Both the position numbers and the translations under genes were made by a program. This document shows, in pieces, positions 9,094 to 17,767 of a stretch of DNA of 64,000 nt (positions are counted from its first letter, which is position 1; each line of letters begins with the position of its first letter). The stretch covers positions 620,001 through 684,000 of the forward strand of contig NZ_JACCBT010000001.1 of assembly GCF_013409045.1 (NCBI RefSeq), written 5' to 3'. The notes below the pieces were generated by a model, which did not search any database, was not told the origin of the DNA, and saw only the letters and a program-made list of their open reading frames with translations. Source of the stretch: Actinomadura citrea (lineage in GTDB: Bacteria > Actinomycetota > Actinomycetes > Streptosporangiales > Streptosporangiaceae).

Positions 9094-9675
9094 ATGGCTT
9101 CCCCTCGGACCGTTCTCCTCGGCGTCAGCTCCCTGGCGCTGGCCGGCGGAACCGCCTTCGGCCTGTACGGCGTGTCCACCCCCGACGCGCCCCCGGCGCC
9201 GGCGCGGGGCGTCCAGCTCCAGGCGGCGGACGGCCAGGTCGCGGTCGCGGCCGTCCCGAAGGTCACCCGGAACCAGGTGATCGCCCGGGCCAAGACCTGG
9301 CACCCGCACACCGGCAGCCGCGTCCCCTACAGCCAGTCGAAGACCCACGGCGGCTACCGCACCGACTGCTCCGGCTACGCGTCCATGACGCTGCGCCTGC
9401 CCAAGCCCGGCCCCAACACCGTCGGCCTGGCCTCGTCCACCTACAGCAAGCGGATCTCGATGTCGCAGCTGAAGAAGGGCGACCTCATCATCGACGCGAT
9501 CGGGAGCAACACGACCCGGCACGTCGTGATCTTCGAGAAGTGGACCAGCAGCAAGCACACCGCCTACTGGGCGTACGAGCAGCGCGGCGGCTACGGCACC
9601 GACCACCGCACCCGCACGTACGGGCTGTCCAGCGGCAGCCAGTACAAGGCCTACCGGCCGAAGAACATCACCTGA
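9094..9675 (+). CDS. Secreted NlpC/P60-like cysteine hydrolase
   Basis: Protein of 193 residues; ATG 9094 follows CGGAGG. A signal peptide covers roughly residues 1-30. The mature domain carries YRTDCSGYASM with nucleophile Cys92 and RHVVIF with His143, the Cys-His pair of NlpC/P60-type cell-wall endopeptidases and related CHAP-like enzymes. Peptidoglycan stem peptides are the likely substrate by family. It is divergently paired with a membrane-tethered paralogue that lacks both residues. A 17-bp perfect hairpin follows the gene. Confidence 0.85.
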   Translation: MASPRTVLLGVSSLALAGGTAFGLYGVSTPDAPPAPARGVQLQAADGQVAVAAVPKVTRNQVIARAKTWHPHTGSRVPYSQSKTHGGYRTDCSGYASMTLRLPKPGPNTVGLASSTYSKRISMSQLKKGDLIIDAIGSNTTRHVVIFEKWTSSKHTAYWAYEQRGGYGTDHRTRTYGLSSGSQYKAYRPKNIT

Positions 9676-9691
9676 CCTGACCCTGCTCCCC

Positions 9692-9732
9692 GCGAAGCGC
9701 CCGGCCGGCCCCCTGCCGGCCGGGCGCTTCGC
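9692..9732. terminator. Bidirectional hairpin terminator
   Basis: GCGAAGCGCCCGGCCGG pairs perfectly with CCGGCCGGGCGCTTCGC (17 bp) around a 7-base loop. It lies between the converging NlpC/P60-like and acetyltransferase genes and should stop both transcripts. Confidence 0.8.
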
Positions 9733-9791
9733 CGTGCGTCAGCTACGCGGGCGTCTCGGCGATCTCCGGGCGCCCCACCTCGCGTCAGGCG

Positions 9792-10316
9792 TCAGCGGAG
9801 CTTCTTCACCAGCAGCTCGAACTCCAGGTCGTCGCGCTTGGGCAGGCCGAAGCGCTCGTCGCCGTACGGGAACGGGCTCGTCCTGCCGGTCCGGGCGTAG
9901 CCGCGCCGGACGTACCAGGCGATCAGGTCCTCGCGCAGGCTGATCACCGTCATGTGCATCTCGGCCGCGCCCCACTGCTCGCGCGCCCGCCGCTCGGCCT
10001 CGGCGAGGACCCGGCGGCCGAGCCCGCCGCCCTGCTGGGACGGGCTGACCGCGAACATGCCGAAGTAGGCGTGCCCGCCGCGGTCCTCCAGCTGGCAGCA
10101 GGCCGTGAGCACGCCGTCCGACTCGGCCACCAGCATCACCGCGCGCGGGTCGTGCACCACGGCCGCGACGGCGTCCGGGTCCGTGCGCCGGCCGTCGAGG
10201 AGGTCGGCCTCGGTGGTCCATCCGGCGCGGCTGGAGTCCCCGCGGTAGGCGCTCTCCACGAGCGCGACGAGGGCCGGGACGTCGTCCGCCGCGGCCGTCC
10301 GGAAGATCGGTTCCAT
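9792..10316 (-). CDS. GNAT family N-acetyltransferase
   Basis: Acetyltransferase of 174 residues if it starts at the ATG at 10316, which has GGTGAG just upstream; an in-frame ATG at 10343 without a visible ribosome site would add nine residues. Motif A is seen as FGMFAVSPSQQGGGLGRRVLAEAE, the acetyl-CoA pyrophosphate loop, and the C-terminal AWYVRRGYARTGRTSPFPYG is typical of small-molecule GNATs. Substrate unknown. Transcribed away from the SnoaL-like gene's end, 38 bases downstream of it. Confidence 0.87.
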   Translation of the reverse strand: MEPIFRTAAADDVPALVALVESAYRGDSSRAGWTTEADLLDGRRTDPDAVAAVVHDPRAVMLVAESDGVLTACCQLEDRGGHAYFGMFAVSPSQQGGGLGRRVLAEAERRAREQWGAAEMHMTVISLREDLIAWYVRRGYARTGRTSPFPYGDERFGLPKRDDLEFELLVKKLR

Positions 10317-10354
10317 GCTGCTCACCAGGTTCGCGCTGCTCATCGGATGCGACT

Positions 10355-10879
10355 CTAGCCGGGCCGCGCGGCTCCCTGGCCGGTCGCCTGGTCGACGCGG
10401 CAGCCGGGGCCGAGCGGACGGGTGATCGTCCAGTGGCGGCGGAAGTGGCACCTGGCCATCTTCCAGCGGCCGTCCTCGACCACGTAATCGTCGTCGTACT
10501 CGCCGGTGCTCACCGACTCGGTGCCGTCCTCCAGGTTCACCTGGCGGAACTTGAGCGTCCAGCGGCCCGACGCGCGCGTCCCGTCGTGCACGGTGATGTC
10601 CGGATGCATCGCGTGGTGCATGTCGAGGACGACGTTCCTGCCGTCGACCTTCCGGAGCGCGATCGCCTCGAAGACCGTGACCATGCCCTCGGCGTCGTCG
10701 AACGCGCCCAGCCGGCCGTAGTCGATCGAGGCGCCCGAGGCGATGAAGCAGGCCCGGAACTCCTCCGGGTCCTTGGCGTCGCAGGCCCGCAGGTAGCGGT
10801 GCTTGAGCGCCTTGATCTCCTCGATGGCCTCCAGCCGGGCGACGCGCGCGGCGAGGTCGGGACTCGGGGACTGCGACAT
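10355..10879 (-). CDS. SnoaL-like / NTF2-fold protein
   Basis: Protein of 174 residues from ATG 10879. It has the conserved layout of the SnoaL_4 group: an N-terminal helix IEEIKALKHRYLRACDAKDPEEF, then a cone of strands including HHAMHPDITV, SGRWTLKF and DGRWKMARCHFRRHWT. Members include ring-hydroxylating small subunits, dehydratases and cyclases, so the exact reaction cannot be given. It probably forms a two-gene unit with the downstream acetyltransferase. The alpha/beta hydrolase at 11002 is divergent. Confidence 0.82.
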   Translation of the reverse strand: MSQSPSPDLAARVARLEAIEEIKALKHRYLRACDAKDPEEFRACFIASGASIDYGRLGAFDDAEGMVTVFEAIALRKVDGRNVVLDMHHAMHPDITVHDGTRASGRWTLKFRQVNLEDGTESVSTGEYDDDYVVEDGRWKMARCHFRRHWTITRPLGPGCRVDQATGQGAARPG

Positions 10880-11001
10880 GGTGGACCGACCTTGGCCGAC
10901 GGGACGGCCGCCCGTCCAGCCGCCGTCCCGGTGAACGGGAGGTCGGCGCACCGTGCCGAGCGCGAGGCCTCAGGATCGTCCTACCGGAGGGAGGGCCCGG
11001 C

Positions 11002-11967
11002 ATGAGCTTCCGCGAACGTCACCGCATGCTGGACGCGGGCGACGTCACCCTTCACGTGGTCGAGCAGGGCGACGGCGTCCCGGTGGTGATGTGCCATGGC
11101 TTCCCGGGCCTCTGGTACAGCTGGCGGCGGCAGCTCCCGGCGCTGGCCGAGGCCGGGTACCGGGCGATCGCCCTCGACATGCGGGGATACGGGCGCAGCA
11201 GCCGCCCGCCTTCGCCGCGGGCCTACGACCGGCGGCACACGGTCGCCGACCTCGTCGGCGTCCTGGACGCCCTGGGCATCGACGAGGCCGTCTTCGCGGG
11301 CCACGACTTCGGGGCCGCTCTCGTCTGGGACCTGCCCCAGTGGGCCCCCGGGCGGGTCAAGGCGCTGATGCAGCTGAGCGTGCCGCGCATGCCCGTCTCG
11401 AACCGCCCGCCCACCGAGCTTTACGCGCGGATGGCCGAACAGCACTTCGTCCATGTGTACTACTTCCAGGAGGAGGGCCCTGCGGACGAGGAGTTGGGGG
11501 CCGAACCGGAGCGCTTCCTGGCGAACGTCTTCTGGGCGCTCAGCGGCGGCTACCGGTACCTCGATGTCTGGCGGCATCCAAGCGAAGGCAACGGATACCT
11601 CGATGTGCTCCCCGAAGCCCCGCCCCTGCCATGGCCGTGGTTGTCGCGGGATGAGTTCGCCTTCTACACCGACGAGTTCCGCCGGACGGGCTTCACCGGT
11701 GGCCTCAACTGGTACCGGGCCTACGACCACGTCTGGAACGAGAAGCAGAACCGTCCGGACGAGCCTGTCACCGTTCCCACGTTGTTCCTCGTGGGCGAGC
11801 GTGACCCCGTCCTCCAGATGATGGGTTCCGACGCCCTGGAGCAGATGGAGGCCCACGTCCCGGGCCTGCGCGACGTCCACGTCATCGAGGGCGCCGGTCA
11901 CTTCGTCCAGATGGAGGCGGCCGGCGAGGTCAACGAGGCGATGCTCGCCTTCCTCGCCGGCCTCTGA
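11002..11967 (+). CDS. Alpha/beta hydrolase, epoxide-hydrolase-like
   Basis: Soluble hydrolase of 321 residues; ATG 11002 follows GGAGGGAGG. The oxyanion motif CHGFPGLWYSW (31-41) and nucleophile elbow AGHDFGA with Asp102 mark the Asp-nucleophile branch (epoxide hydrolase or haloalkane dehalogenase), as does the cap-domain motif NWYRAYD. The acid is in VGERDP and the base in GAGHFVQ near the C-terminus. HGxP before the nucleophile favours epoxide hydrolase over dehalogenase. It converges on fahA with only seven bases between. Confidence 0.88.
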   Translation: MSFRERHRMLDAGDVTLHVVEQGDGVPVVMCHGFPGLWYSWRRQLPALAEAGYRAIALDMRGYGRSSRPPSPRAYDRRHTVADLVGVLDALGIDEAVFAGHDFGAALVWDLPQWAPGRVKALMQLSVPRMPVSNRPPTELYARMAEQHFVHVYYFQEEGPADEELGAEPERFLANVFWALSGGYRYLDVWRHPSEGNGYLDVLPEAPPLPWPWLSRDEFAFYTDEFRRTGFTGGLNWYRAYDHVWNEKQNRPDEPVTVPTLFLVGERDPVLQMMGSDALEQMEAHVPGLRDVHVIEGAGHFVQMEAAGEVNEAMLAFLAGL

Positions 11968-11974
11968 AACCCCG

Positions 11975-13141
11975 TCAGCGGGCGGGGAGGATGCGGCCGG
12001 TCACCTCTCCGAAGCCGATGCGGGCACCGGAGGGGCCGGGGGCCGAGGCGGTGATCGAGACCTCGTCGCCGTCCTCCAGGAAGGTGCGCGGCTCGCCGTT
12101 GACCGTCACGGGCTCCTTGCCGCCCCACGTGAGCTCGATGAAGGCGCCGCGCTGGTCCTTGGCCGGGCCCGAGACCGTCCCGGAGGCGAACAGGTCGCCG
12201 GTGCGGGACGAGGCGCCGTTCACCGTCATGTGCGCGAGCATCTGGGCGGGCGACCAGTACATCTCCCGATAGGGCGGCCGGGAGACGACCTGCCCGTTCC
12301 AGGAGACGGCGAGGTCGAGGTCCAGGCCCCACGGGCTCTTCTCGCGCAGGTAGGGCAGCGGCTCGGGATCCTGCGGCGGCGTGGCGACGCGGGCGGCCTC
12401 CAGGGCGAGGAGCGGGACGACCCAGTGGGACACCGACGTCGCGAAGCTCTTCCCCAGGAACGGGCCGAGCGGCACGTACTCCCACGCCTGGATGTCGCGG
12501 GCCGACCAGTCGTTGACCAGGACTACCCCGAACACGCGCTCGTCGAAGTCGTCCGCGCTCACCGGGTCGCCCAGCGCCGAGCCGGTGCCGACCACGAAGC
12601 CGACCTCGGCCTCGACGTCCAAGCGGCGGCTCTCCCCGAAGGTGGGCGCGGTCTGGCCCTTGCGCTGCCCGCTCGGGCGCACGATCGGCGTCCCGGACGG
12701 GACGACCGTTCCGGCGCGGCCGTGGTACCCGACCGGCAGGTGCTTCCAGTTCGGCATGAGCGGCTCGGAGTCCGGGCGGAACAGCCGGCCGAGGTTGGAC
12801 GCGTGGTGCTCGGAGGCGTAGAAGTCCACGTAGTCGGCGACCTCGAACGGCAGGTGCGGCGTCACCTGGTCGAGGGGGTGGACGGCCTCGTCCGGGACGT
12901 CCTCGGAGACCAGGTCGAGGATCTGCTCGCGAACCTCGACCCAGCGCGCGTGGCCCTCGGCCATGAACGGGTTCAGCGACGGAGCGGCGAAGACGCCGTC
13001 GCCGAGGCCGGCCGCGAGGTCCACCACGGAGTCGGCCACGCGGACGCCCACGCGGGGCGCCGTGCCCGGGGTCGAGAACACGCCGTAGGGGAGGTTGGCG
13101 AGCCCGAAGAGGGAGTCCTCGGGGATCGCGATGCGGGTCAT
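11975..13141 (-). CDS. fahA: Fumarylacetoacetase
   Basis: Last enzyme of tyrosine/homogentisate degradation, splitting fumarylacetoacetate into fumarate and acetoacetate; 388 residues, near the usual bacterial length. Metal and catalytic motifs are visible: DFYASEHHASN, EAEVGFVVG, NDWSARDIQAWEYVPLGPFLGKS and the C-terminal SGTVSGP/GDEVSITA segments. Its ATG overlaps the stop of the upstream unknown gene by four bases, so the hmgA-unknown-fahA operon is translationally coupled. Likely controlled by the MarR protein at the operon head. Confidence 0.95.
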   Translation of the reverse strand: MTRIAIPEDSLFGLANLPYGVFSTPGTAPRVGVRVADSVVDLAAGLGDGVFAAPSLNPFMAEGHARWVEVREQILDLVSEDVPDEAVHPLDQVTPHLPFEVADYVDFYASEHHASNLGRLFRPDSEPLMPNWKHLPVGYHGRAGTVVPSGTPIVRPSGQRKGQTAPTFGESRRLDVEAEVGFVVGTGSALGDPVSADDFDERVFGVVLVNDWSARDIQAWEYVPLGPFLGKSFATSVSHWVVPLLALEAARVATPPQDPEPLPYLREKSPWGLDLDLAVSWNGQVVSRPPYREMYWSPAQMLAHMTVNGASSRTGDLFASGTVSGPAKDQRGAFIELTWGGKEPVTVNGEPRTFLEDGDEVSITASAPGPSGARIGFGEVTGRILPAR

Positions 13142-14004
13142 CGGGAGGTCTCCAGGAGTGCGGACCCGAGCAGCCCGAGGTCCGCGAGTTCGGTCAGGGG
13201 GTCGGTGATGCTGCACGTCCCGAACGACAGGAAGCGGGCGCGGGCCGCGGCCGTGCGCGCCTCGCCGAGCTCCGCCACGCGGGCGGCGACCGACGGCGCG
13301 TCGCGGTCGGCCAGGACGGCGGCGAGCTCCGCGTCCGGGCGGCCGCCCAGGGCGGCGTCGGTCGCGAGCAGCAGGTTCAGGAAGCCGTGCTGGTGGAACC
13401 CGGTCTCCGGGTCGGTGTTCCGGACGGGATGGTGCAGCCCCGCCGTCGCCTTGAACGGCACGCCGGCGGCCACGACAGCCGTGACGGCGGCGGCCAGCTC
13501 GTCCGGGCCCGGGTACAGGTGGGCCTTCACCCCGCCGGTGCGGAACTTGGCGCGGTCGCCGCGCGCGGCGACCGCCTCGATGAACGCGGGCCGCCGCTCG
13601 TCGCGGGGTATCTCGACGTACACGGGCACGCCGGGGCGGCCGAGCACGCGGAAGAACTCCTCCGGGTCCATGCCGGGCGGGACGGCGACCTCCAGCCCGC
13701 GCACCTCGACGGGCAGGTCGGCGGCGACGCCCACCGCCTTCGCGGCCTCGCACGGGCCGTTCGGCGCGGTGATCGACACGTCGAGCGGCTCGCCGCCGAG
13801 CAGCGGGTACAGCGCGTCGAGCGCGGTGGCGGGCAGCACGAGCGGGCCGACGAGCCCGGCGTAGGCGGCGGCGCGGTGGTCGCGGTGCGCCGGGACGGCG
13901 TCGGCCAGCGGCGCGAGCCCCGGCGGGAAGACGGCGGCGTCGTCGCACAGGCCCAGCGCGAACCGGGGGAGCGTGAACGGGGGGGTCGCGAACCGGGAGG
14001 TCAT
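13138..14004 (-). CDS. Conserved protein of unknown function inside the homogentisate operon
   Basis: Protein of 288 residues whose ATG overlaps the hmgA stop and whose stop overlaps the fahA start, both by four bases. No signal peptide or membrane helix. It shows alternating beta/alpha segments with conserved-looking motifs: PPGLAPLADAV, VSITAPNG, VEVRGLEV, VYVEIPRDE, KFRTGGV, PFKATAGLHHPV and GFLNLLLA. The KFRTGG and FKATAGLHHP strands resemble the C-terminal ends of a TIM barrel. I do not recognise a described function. It occupies the step where glutathione-using bacteria encode maleylacetoacetate isomerase, and actinomycetes lack glutathione; a link to that step is only a hypothesis. Confidence 0.85.
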   Translation of the reverse strand: MTSRFATPPFTLPRFALGLCDDAAVFPPGLAPLADAVPAHRDHRAAAYAGLVGPLVLPATALDALYPLLGGEPLDVSITAPNGPCEAAKAVGVAADLPVEVRGLEVAVPPGMDPEEFFRVLGRPGVPVYVEIPRDERRPAFIEAVAARGDRAKFRTGGVKAHLYPGPDELAAAVTAVVAAGVPFKATAGLHHPVRNTDPETGFHQHGFLNLLLATDAALGGRPDAELAAVLADRDAPSVAARVAELGEARTAAARARFLSFGTCSITDPLTELADLGLLGSALLETSR

Positions 14005-15206
14005 CGCCGCCCCGCCCACGTCCAGGCGTACGCCTCGTCCTCGCAGGCCAGGCCGCCCTCGCCCAGTTCGAGCGGGCGGAAGGTGTCCACCATGACCGCC
14101 AGCTCGTCGAAGAACTCGACGCCGATGCTGCGCTCGTAGGCGCCGGGCTGCGGGCCGTGCGCGAGGCCGCCCGGATGCACCGAGACCGAGCCCTGCCCGA
14201 TGCCGGAGCCCTTGCGCGCCTCGTAGTCGCCGCCGCAGTAGAACATGATCTCGTCGGAGTCCACGTTCGAGTGGTAGTAGGGCACCGGGATCGACAGCGG
14301 GTGGTAGTCCACCTTGCGCGGCACGAAGTTGCAGACCACGAAGTTGTGGCCCTCGAACACCTGGTGGACGGGCGGCGGCTGGTGGACGCGGCCGGTGATC
14401 GGCTCGAAGTCGTGGACGCTGAACGTGAACGGGTACAGGCAGCCGTCCCAGCCGACGACGTCGAACGGGTGGCGCGCGTAGGTCAGCCGGGTGCCGGTGA
14501 TGCCGCGCGACGTGCGGTGCTTGACGAGGACCTCGACGTCCGTGCCGTCGGCCTGGAGGGGTTCGCCTGGGCCGTGCAGGTCGCGCTCGCAGTACGGGGC
14601 GTTCTCCAGGAACTGGCCGTAGCGCGACAGGTAGCGCTTCGGCGGCGCGACGTGGCCGGTGGCCTCGATCGCGTACGCACGCAGCGGCTGGTCCCCGGTC
14701 GGCAGCCACCGGTGCGTGGTCGAGGCCGGGATGACGACGTAGTCGCCCTGCTCCGCGTCCACCGCCCCGAAGATCGTCTCGACCGTGGCGGTGCCGGACT
14801 CGATGTAGACGATCTCGTCGCCGGTCGCGTTGCGGTACAGCGGCGAGTCCGCGGCGGACACGACGTAGGAGAGCCGGACGTCGCCGTTGCCGAGGACGAC
14901 CCGGCGGCCGGTGACGACGTCGGTCTCGGACCACGTCTCCTTGGGGAACAGCTCGTGCAGCTTGAGATGGCGCGGCCGCAGCGGATGGTTGGGCGTCGTG
15001 GTCTGGTCGGGAACGTCCCAGACCCGCGAGTCGACGATCGCGGACGGGATCTCCCGGTGGTACAGCAGTGACGAGTCGGAGGAGAAGCCCTCCTCGCCCA
15101 TCAGTTCCTCGAAGTGAAGCCGCTCCTCGCCGTCCCCGTGACCGATGTGACGGTGCTGGGTGTGGCGTTTCGGCGGCACGTGGCCGACCCGGCGGTAGTG
15201 GGCCAT
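14001..15206 (-). CDS. hmgA: Homogentisate 1,2-dioxygenase
   Basis: Ring-opening Fe(II) dioxygenase converting homogentisate to maleylacetoacetate; 401 residues. The start at 15206 has GAGGGAG upstream. Metal-ligand region is intact: YYHSNVDSDEIMFY supplies His and Glu, and HPGGLAHGPQPG supplies the second His; the cupin motif GDEIVYIESG is also present. It begins the three-gene block and lies 84 bases downstream of the MarR gene, with a candidate operator in between. Confidence 0.95.
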   Translation of the reverse strand: MAHYRRVGHVPPKRHTQHRHIGHGDGEERLHFEELMGEEGFSSDSSLLYHREIPSAIVDSRVWDVPDQTTTPNHPLRPRHLKLHELFPKETWSETDVVTGRRVVLGNGDVRLSYVVSAADSPLYRNATGDEIVYIESGTATVETIFGAVDAEQGDYVVIPASTTHRWLPTGDQPLRAYAIEATGHVAPPKRYLSRYGQFLENAPYCERDLHGPGEPLQADGTDVEVLVKHRTSRGITGTRLTYARHPFDVVGWDGCLYPFTFSVHDFEPITGRVHQPPPVHQVFEGHNFVVCNFVPRKVDYHPLSIPVPYYHSNVDSDEIMFYCGGDYEARKGSGIGQGSVSVHPGGLAHGPQPGAYERSIGVEFFDELAVMVDTFRPLELGEGGLACEDEAYAWTWAGRR

Positions 15207-15223
15207 GCTCCCTCGCCTCCGAT

Positions 15224-15239
15224 GATTAATGCATTTACT
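15224..15239. promoter_or_regulatory. Candidate MarR operator upstream of hmgA
   Basis: An AT-rich segment (GATTAATGCATTTACT), containing the palindrome AATGCATT, in the short gap between marR and hmgA. It resembles a second AT-rich segment upstream of marR at 15897 (10 of 16 bases shared in the same orientation). Both stand out from the GC-rich background. Confidence 0.4.
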
Positions 15240-15290
15240 ACTTTCTGTCGACCCTACGGCTGTTCTCCCTCTGGAGGGAAGTCCCTAATC

Positions 15291-15824
15291 TCAGCTCCGC
15301 TCGCGGACGTCGAACGACCCGCGCCCCGCCATGAGCTTGTCCAGCAGCATGATGAGCATCCGCTGCTCGGTCTCGGTGAGCACGTCCGCCCACTGCCGCT
15401 CGCGCTCGTTCTGCCCGGCGAAGATCTCCAGCATGGCGTCCTGTCCCCGCTCGGTCAGCGACAGGATCACCGACCGGCCGTCCCGCTCGCCCGGGGTGCG
15501 CACGAGCATCCCGTCCGCGACGAGCGTCTTGCTCAGGTTGGAGACGGCGGCCCTGCTCATCCCGGCCAGCGTGGCGGCCCGGCCCGGCTCCAGCGGCCCG
15601 GCGAGCCAGGTCACGAACAGCAGCCGGAAGGCCGACCAGGAGTGCCCGCGCGGCCGGTGCACCGTGGACTCCAGGTCGTAGGTGACGATCGCCGACGCCC
15701 GGTTCAGCGTCAGCAGCAGCCGCGTCGCCAGCCGGTGCCGGAACCCGAACTCCTCCGAGAGCCGCCGTCCCGCGAGATCGACGAACGACCAGAAGTCCAG
15801 CTCCGCCCCGCCGTCCGCGCTCAT
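15291..15824 (-). CDS. MarR family transcriptional regulator (homogentisate operon)
   Basis: Protein of 177 residues with a winged helix. The recognition region reads AATLAGMSRAAVSNLSKTLVADGMLVRTPGERDGRSVILSLT with the conserved DGR wing. It is the first gene before hmgA on the same strand, so it probably senses homogentisate or a later intermediate and represses hmgA-fahA and itself. A region of about 190 bases separates it from divergent poxB. Confidence 0.9.
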   Translation of the reverse strand: MSADGGAELDFWSFVDLAGRRLSEEFGFRHRLATRLLLTLNRASAIVTYDLESTVHRPRGHSWSAFRLLFVTWLAGPLEPGRAATLAGMSRAAVSNLSKTLVADGMLVRTPGERDGRSVILSLTERGQDAMLEIFAGQNERERQWADVLTETEQRMLIMLLDKLMAGRGSFDVRERS

Positions 15825-15896
15825 CTGTGGGTGCTCATCTCTGCGTGCTCATTTGCCCGTGCTCATTCCCTCGCCGGCCCGCCGATCTAGTTCATG

Positions 15897-15912
15897 GATT
15901 GACTATTTAACT
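15897..15912. promoter_or_regulatory. Candidate MarR operator upstream of the marR gene
   Basis: GATTGACTATTTAACT, AT-rich, 73 bases upstream of the MarR start. It shares 10 of 16 positions with the segment at 15224 before hmgA. Proposed autoregulatory site; the match is modest. Confidence 0.35.
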
Positions 15913-16014
15913 CCTGTGGGGCGCGAGTGTCAGCCGGCCCGGTGTCAGACGTGAGCCATCGGGCATTGCCGGAGCGGAGAGAAGTGCCGGGGGGACTCAG
16001 CGGGGGAGAGGCGA

Positions 16015-17748
16015 ATGGCGACCGTCGCCGACCAGTTCATCGAGGTGCTGCGGCAGGCCGGCGTCCGGCGGATCTACGGGGTGGTGGGCGACAGCCTCAA
16101 CCCGGTCGTGGACGCCGTGCGGCGGACGCGCGGGATCGACTGGGTGCACGTCCGCAACGAGGAGGCGGGCGCGTTCGCGGCGGCGGCCGAGGCGCAGACC
16201 ACGGGAAGGCTCGCCGTGTGCGCGGGCAGCTGCGGCCCCGGCAACACCCACCTCATCCAGGGCCTGTACGACGCGCACCGGTCGGGCGCGCCGGTGCTGG
16301 CGCTGGCGTCGCAGATCCCGAGCGTGCAGATCGGCAGCGGCTACTTCCAGGAGACCCACCCCGAGCGGCTGTTCGTCGACTGCAGCCACTTCTGCGAGCC
16401 GATCGTCACCCCGGAGCAGATGCCGCGCCTCCTGCGGACCGCGATCCAGCATGCGATCGGGCTCGGTGGCGTCGCCGTGCTGACCCTCCCCGGCGACGTC
16501 GCGGGCAGTGACACGGCCGCCCCCACCGGCGAGCACGACTTCCTCGTCCGCAAGGGGATCGTCCGCCCGCCGTCCGACCAGGTCGAGCAGCTCGCCGGCG
16601 CGCTGAACCGGGCGCGGAAGGTGATGCTGTTCTGCGGCTCCGGCGTCCGGGACGCCCACGCCGAGGTGATCGAACTGGCGCACCGGCTGCTCTCGCCGGT
16701 CGGCCACGCGCTGCGCGGCAAGGAGTGGATCCAGTACGACAACCCGTTCGACGTGGGCATGAGCGGCCTGCTCGGCTACGGCGCCTGCTACGAGGCGATG
16801 CAGGACGCCGATCTCGTCCTGCTGCTCGGCACCGACTTCCCCTACGACCCGTTCCTGCCGGGCAAGAACACCATTCAGGTGGACGACGACCCGTCCAAGC
16901 CGGGGCGCCGGACCCCGCTCGACCTCGCGGTCCACGGGGACGTCGGGGAGACGATCCGGCTCGTCCTGGACAAGGTCGAGCAGAAGCACGACCGCTCCTA
17001 CCTCGACGAGATGCTGCACCGCCACACGCGGGCGCTGGAGGGCGTGGTCTCCGCCTACACCCGCGACATCGACCGGCACATCCCGATCCACCCCGAGTAC
17101 GTCGCCGGCGTCCTGGACGACCTCGCCGACGACGACGCGATCTTCACCGTGGACACCGGGATGTGCAACGTCTGGGCCGCGCGCTACATCACCCCCAACG
17201 GGCGCCGCCGCGTGATGGGCTCGTTCGTCCACGGCTCCATGGCCAACGCGCTCCCGCACGCCATCGGCGCGCAGTTCGGCGCGCCCGGACGCCAGGTCGT
17301 CTCGATCTCCGGCGACGGCGGTCTCGGCATGCTGCTCGGCGAGCTGCTCACGGTGAAGCTGCACCGCGTCCCCGTGAAGATCATCCTGTTCGACAACGCG
17401 TCGCTCGGCATGGTGCGCCTGGAGATGATGGTGGACGGTCTGCCGTCCTACGAGACCGACCACGAGCCCGTCGACTACGCCGCGATCGCCGAGGCCGCCG
17501 GCATCGAGTCGGCGCGGGTGGAGCGCCCGTCCGACGTCCGCACCGTGATGGAGCGCGCGCTCGCCGCGCCCGGCCCCTACCTGGTGGACGTCGTGACCGA
17601 CCCGAACGCCCTGTCCATCCCGCCCCGCATCACGCCGCAGCAGGTGAAGGGCTTCGCGCTGTCGGCCGGCAAGACCGTCCTCACCGGCGGCGTCGGCAAG
17701 ATGCTCGACCTGGCCCGCAGCAACCTGCGCAACATCCCCCGCCCCTGA
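16015..17748 (+). CDS. Thiamine-diphosphate pyruvate oxidase/dehydrogenase (PoxB-like)
   Basis: Protein of 577 residues; ATG 16015 follows GGGGGAGAGG. Three ThDP-family domains are visible: the N-terminal pyrimidine-binding domain with RNEEAGAFAAAAEA (catalytic Glu), the central FAD-like domain, and the PP domain with GDGGLGMLLGEL followed by DNASLGMV. Sequence style matches bacterial PoxB (pyruvate to acetate and CO2, electrons to quinone) more than acetolactate synthase. The C-terminus retains a short basic tail that could bind membrane. It converges on the TetR gene with 19 bases between, which hold a short GACCGGC hairpin. Confidence 0.88.
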   Translation: MATVADQFIEVLRQAGVRRIYGVVGDSLNPVVDAVRRTRGIDWVHVRNEEAGAFAAAAEAQTTGRLAVCAGSCGPGNTHLIQGLYDAHRSGAPVLALASQIPSVQIGSGYFQETHPERLFVDCSHFCEPIVTPEQMPRLLRTAIQHAIGLGGVAVLTLPGDVAGSDTAAPTGEHDFLVRKGIVRPPSDQVEQLAGALNRARKVMLFCGSGVRDAHAEVIELAHRLLSPVGHALRGKEWIQYDNPFDVGMSGLLGYGACYEAMQDADLVLLLGTDFPYDPFLPGKNTIQVDDDPSKPGRRTPLDLAVHGDVGETIRLVLDKVEQKHDRSYLDEMLHRHTRALEGVVSAYTRDIDRHIPIHPEYVAGVLDDLADDDAIFTVDTGMCNVWAARYITPNGRRRVMGSFVHGSMANALPHAIGAQFGAPGRQVVSISGDGGLGMLLGELLTVKLHRVPVKIILFDNASLGMVRLEMMVDGLPSYETDHEPVDYAAIAEAAGIESARVERPSDVRTVMERALAAPGPYLVDVVTDPNALSIPPRITPQQVKGFALSAGKTVLTGGVGKMLDLARSNLRNIPRP

Positions 17749-17767
17749 CGGACCGGCGACCGGCCGG

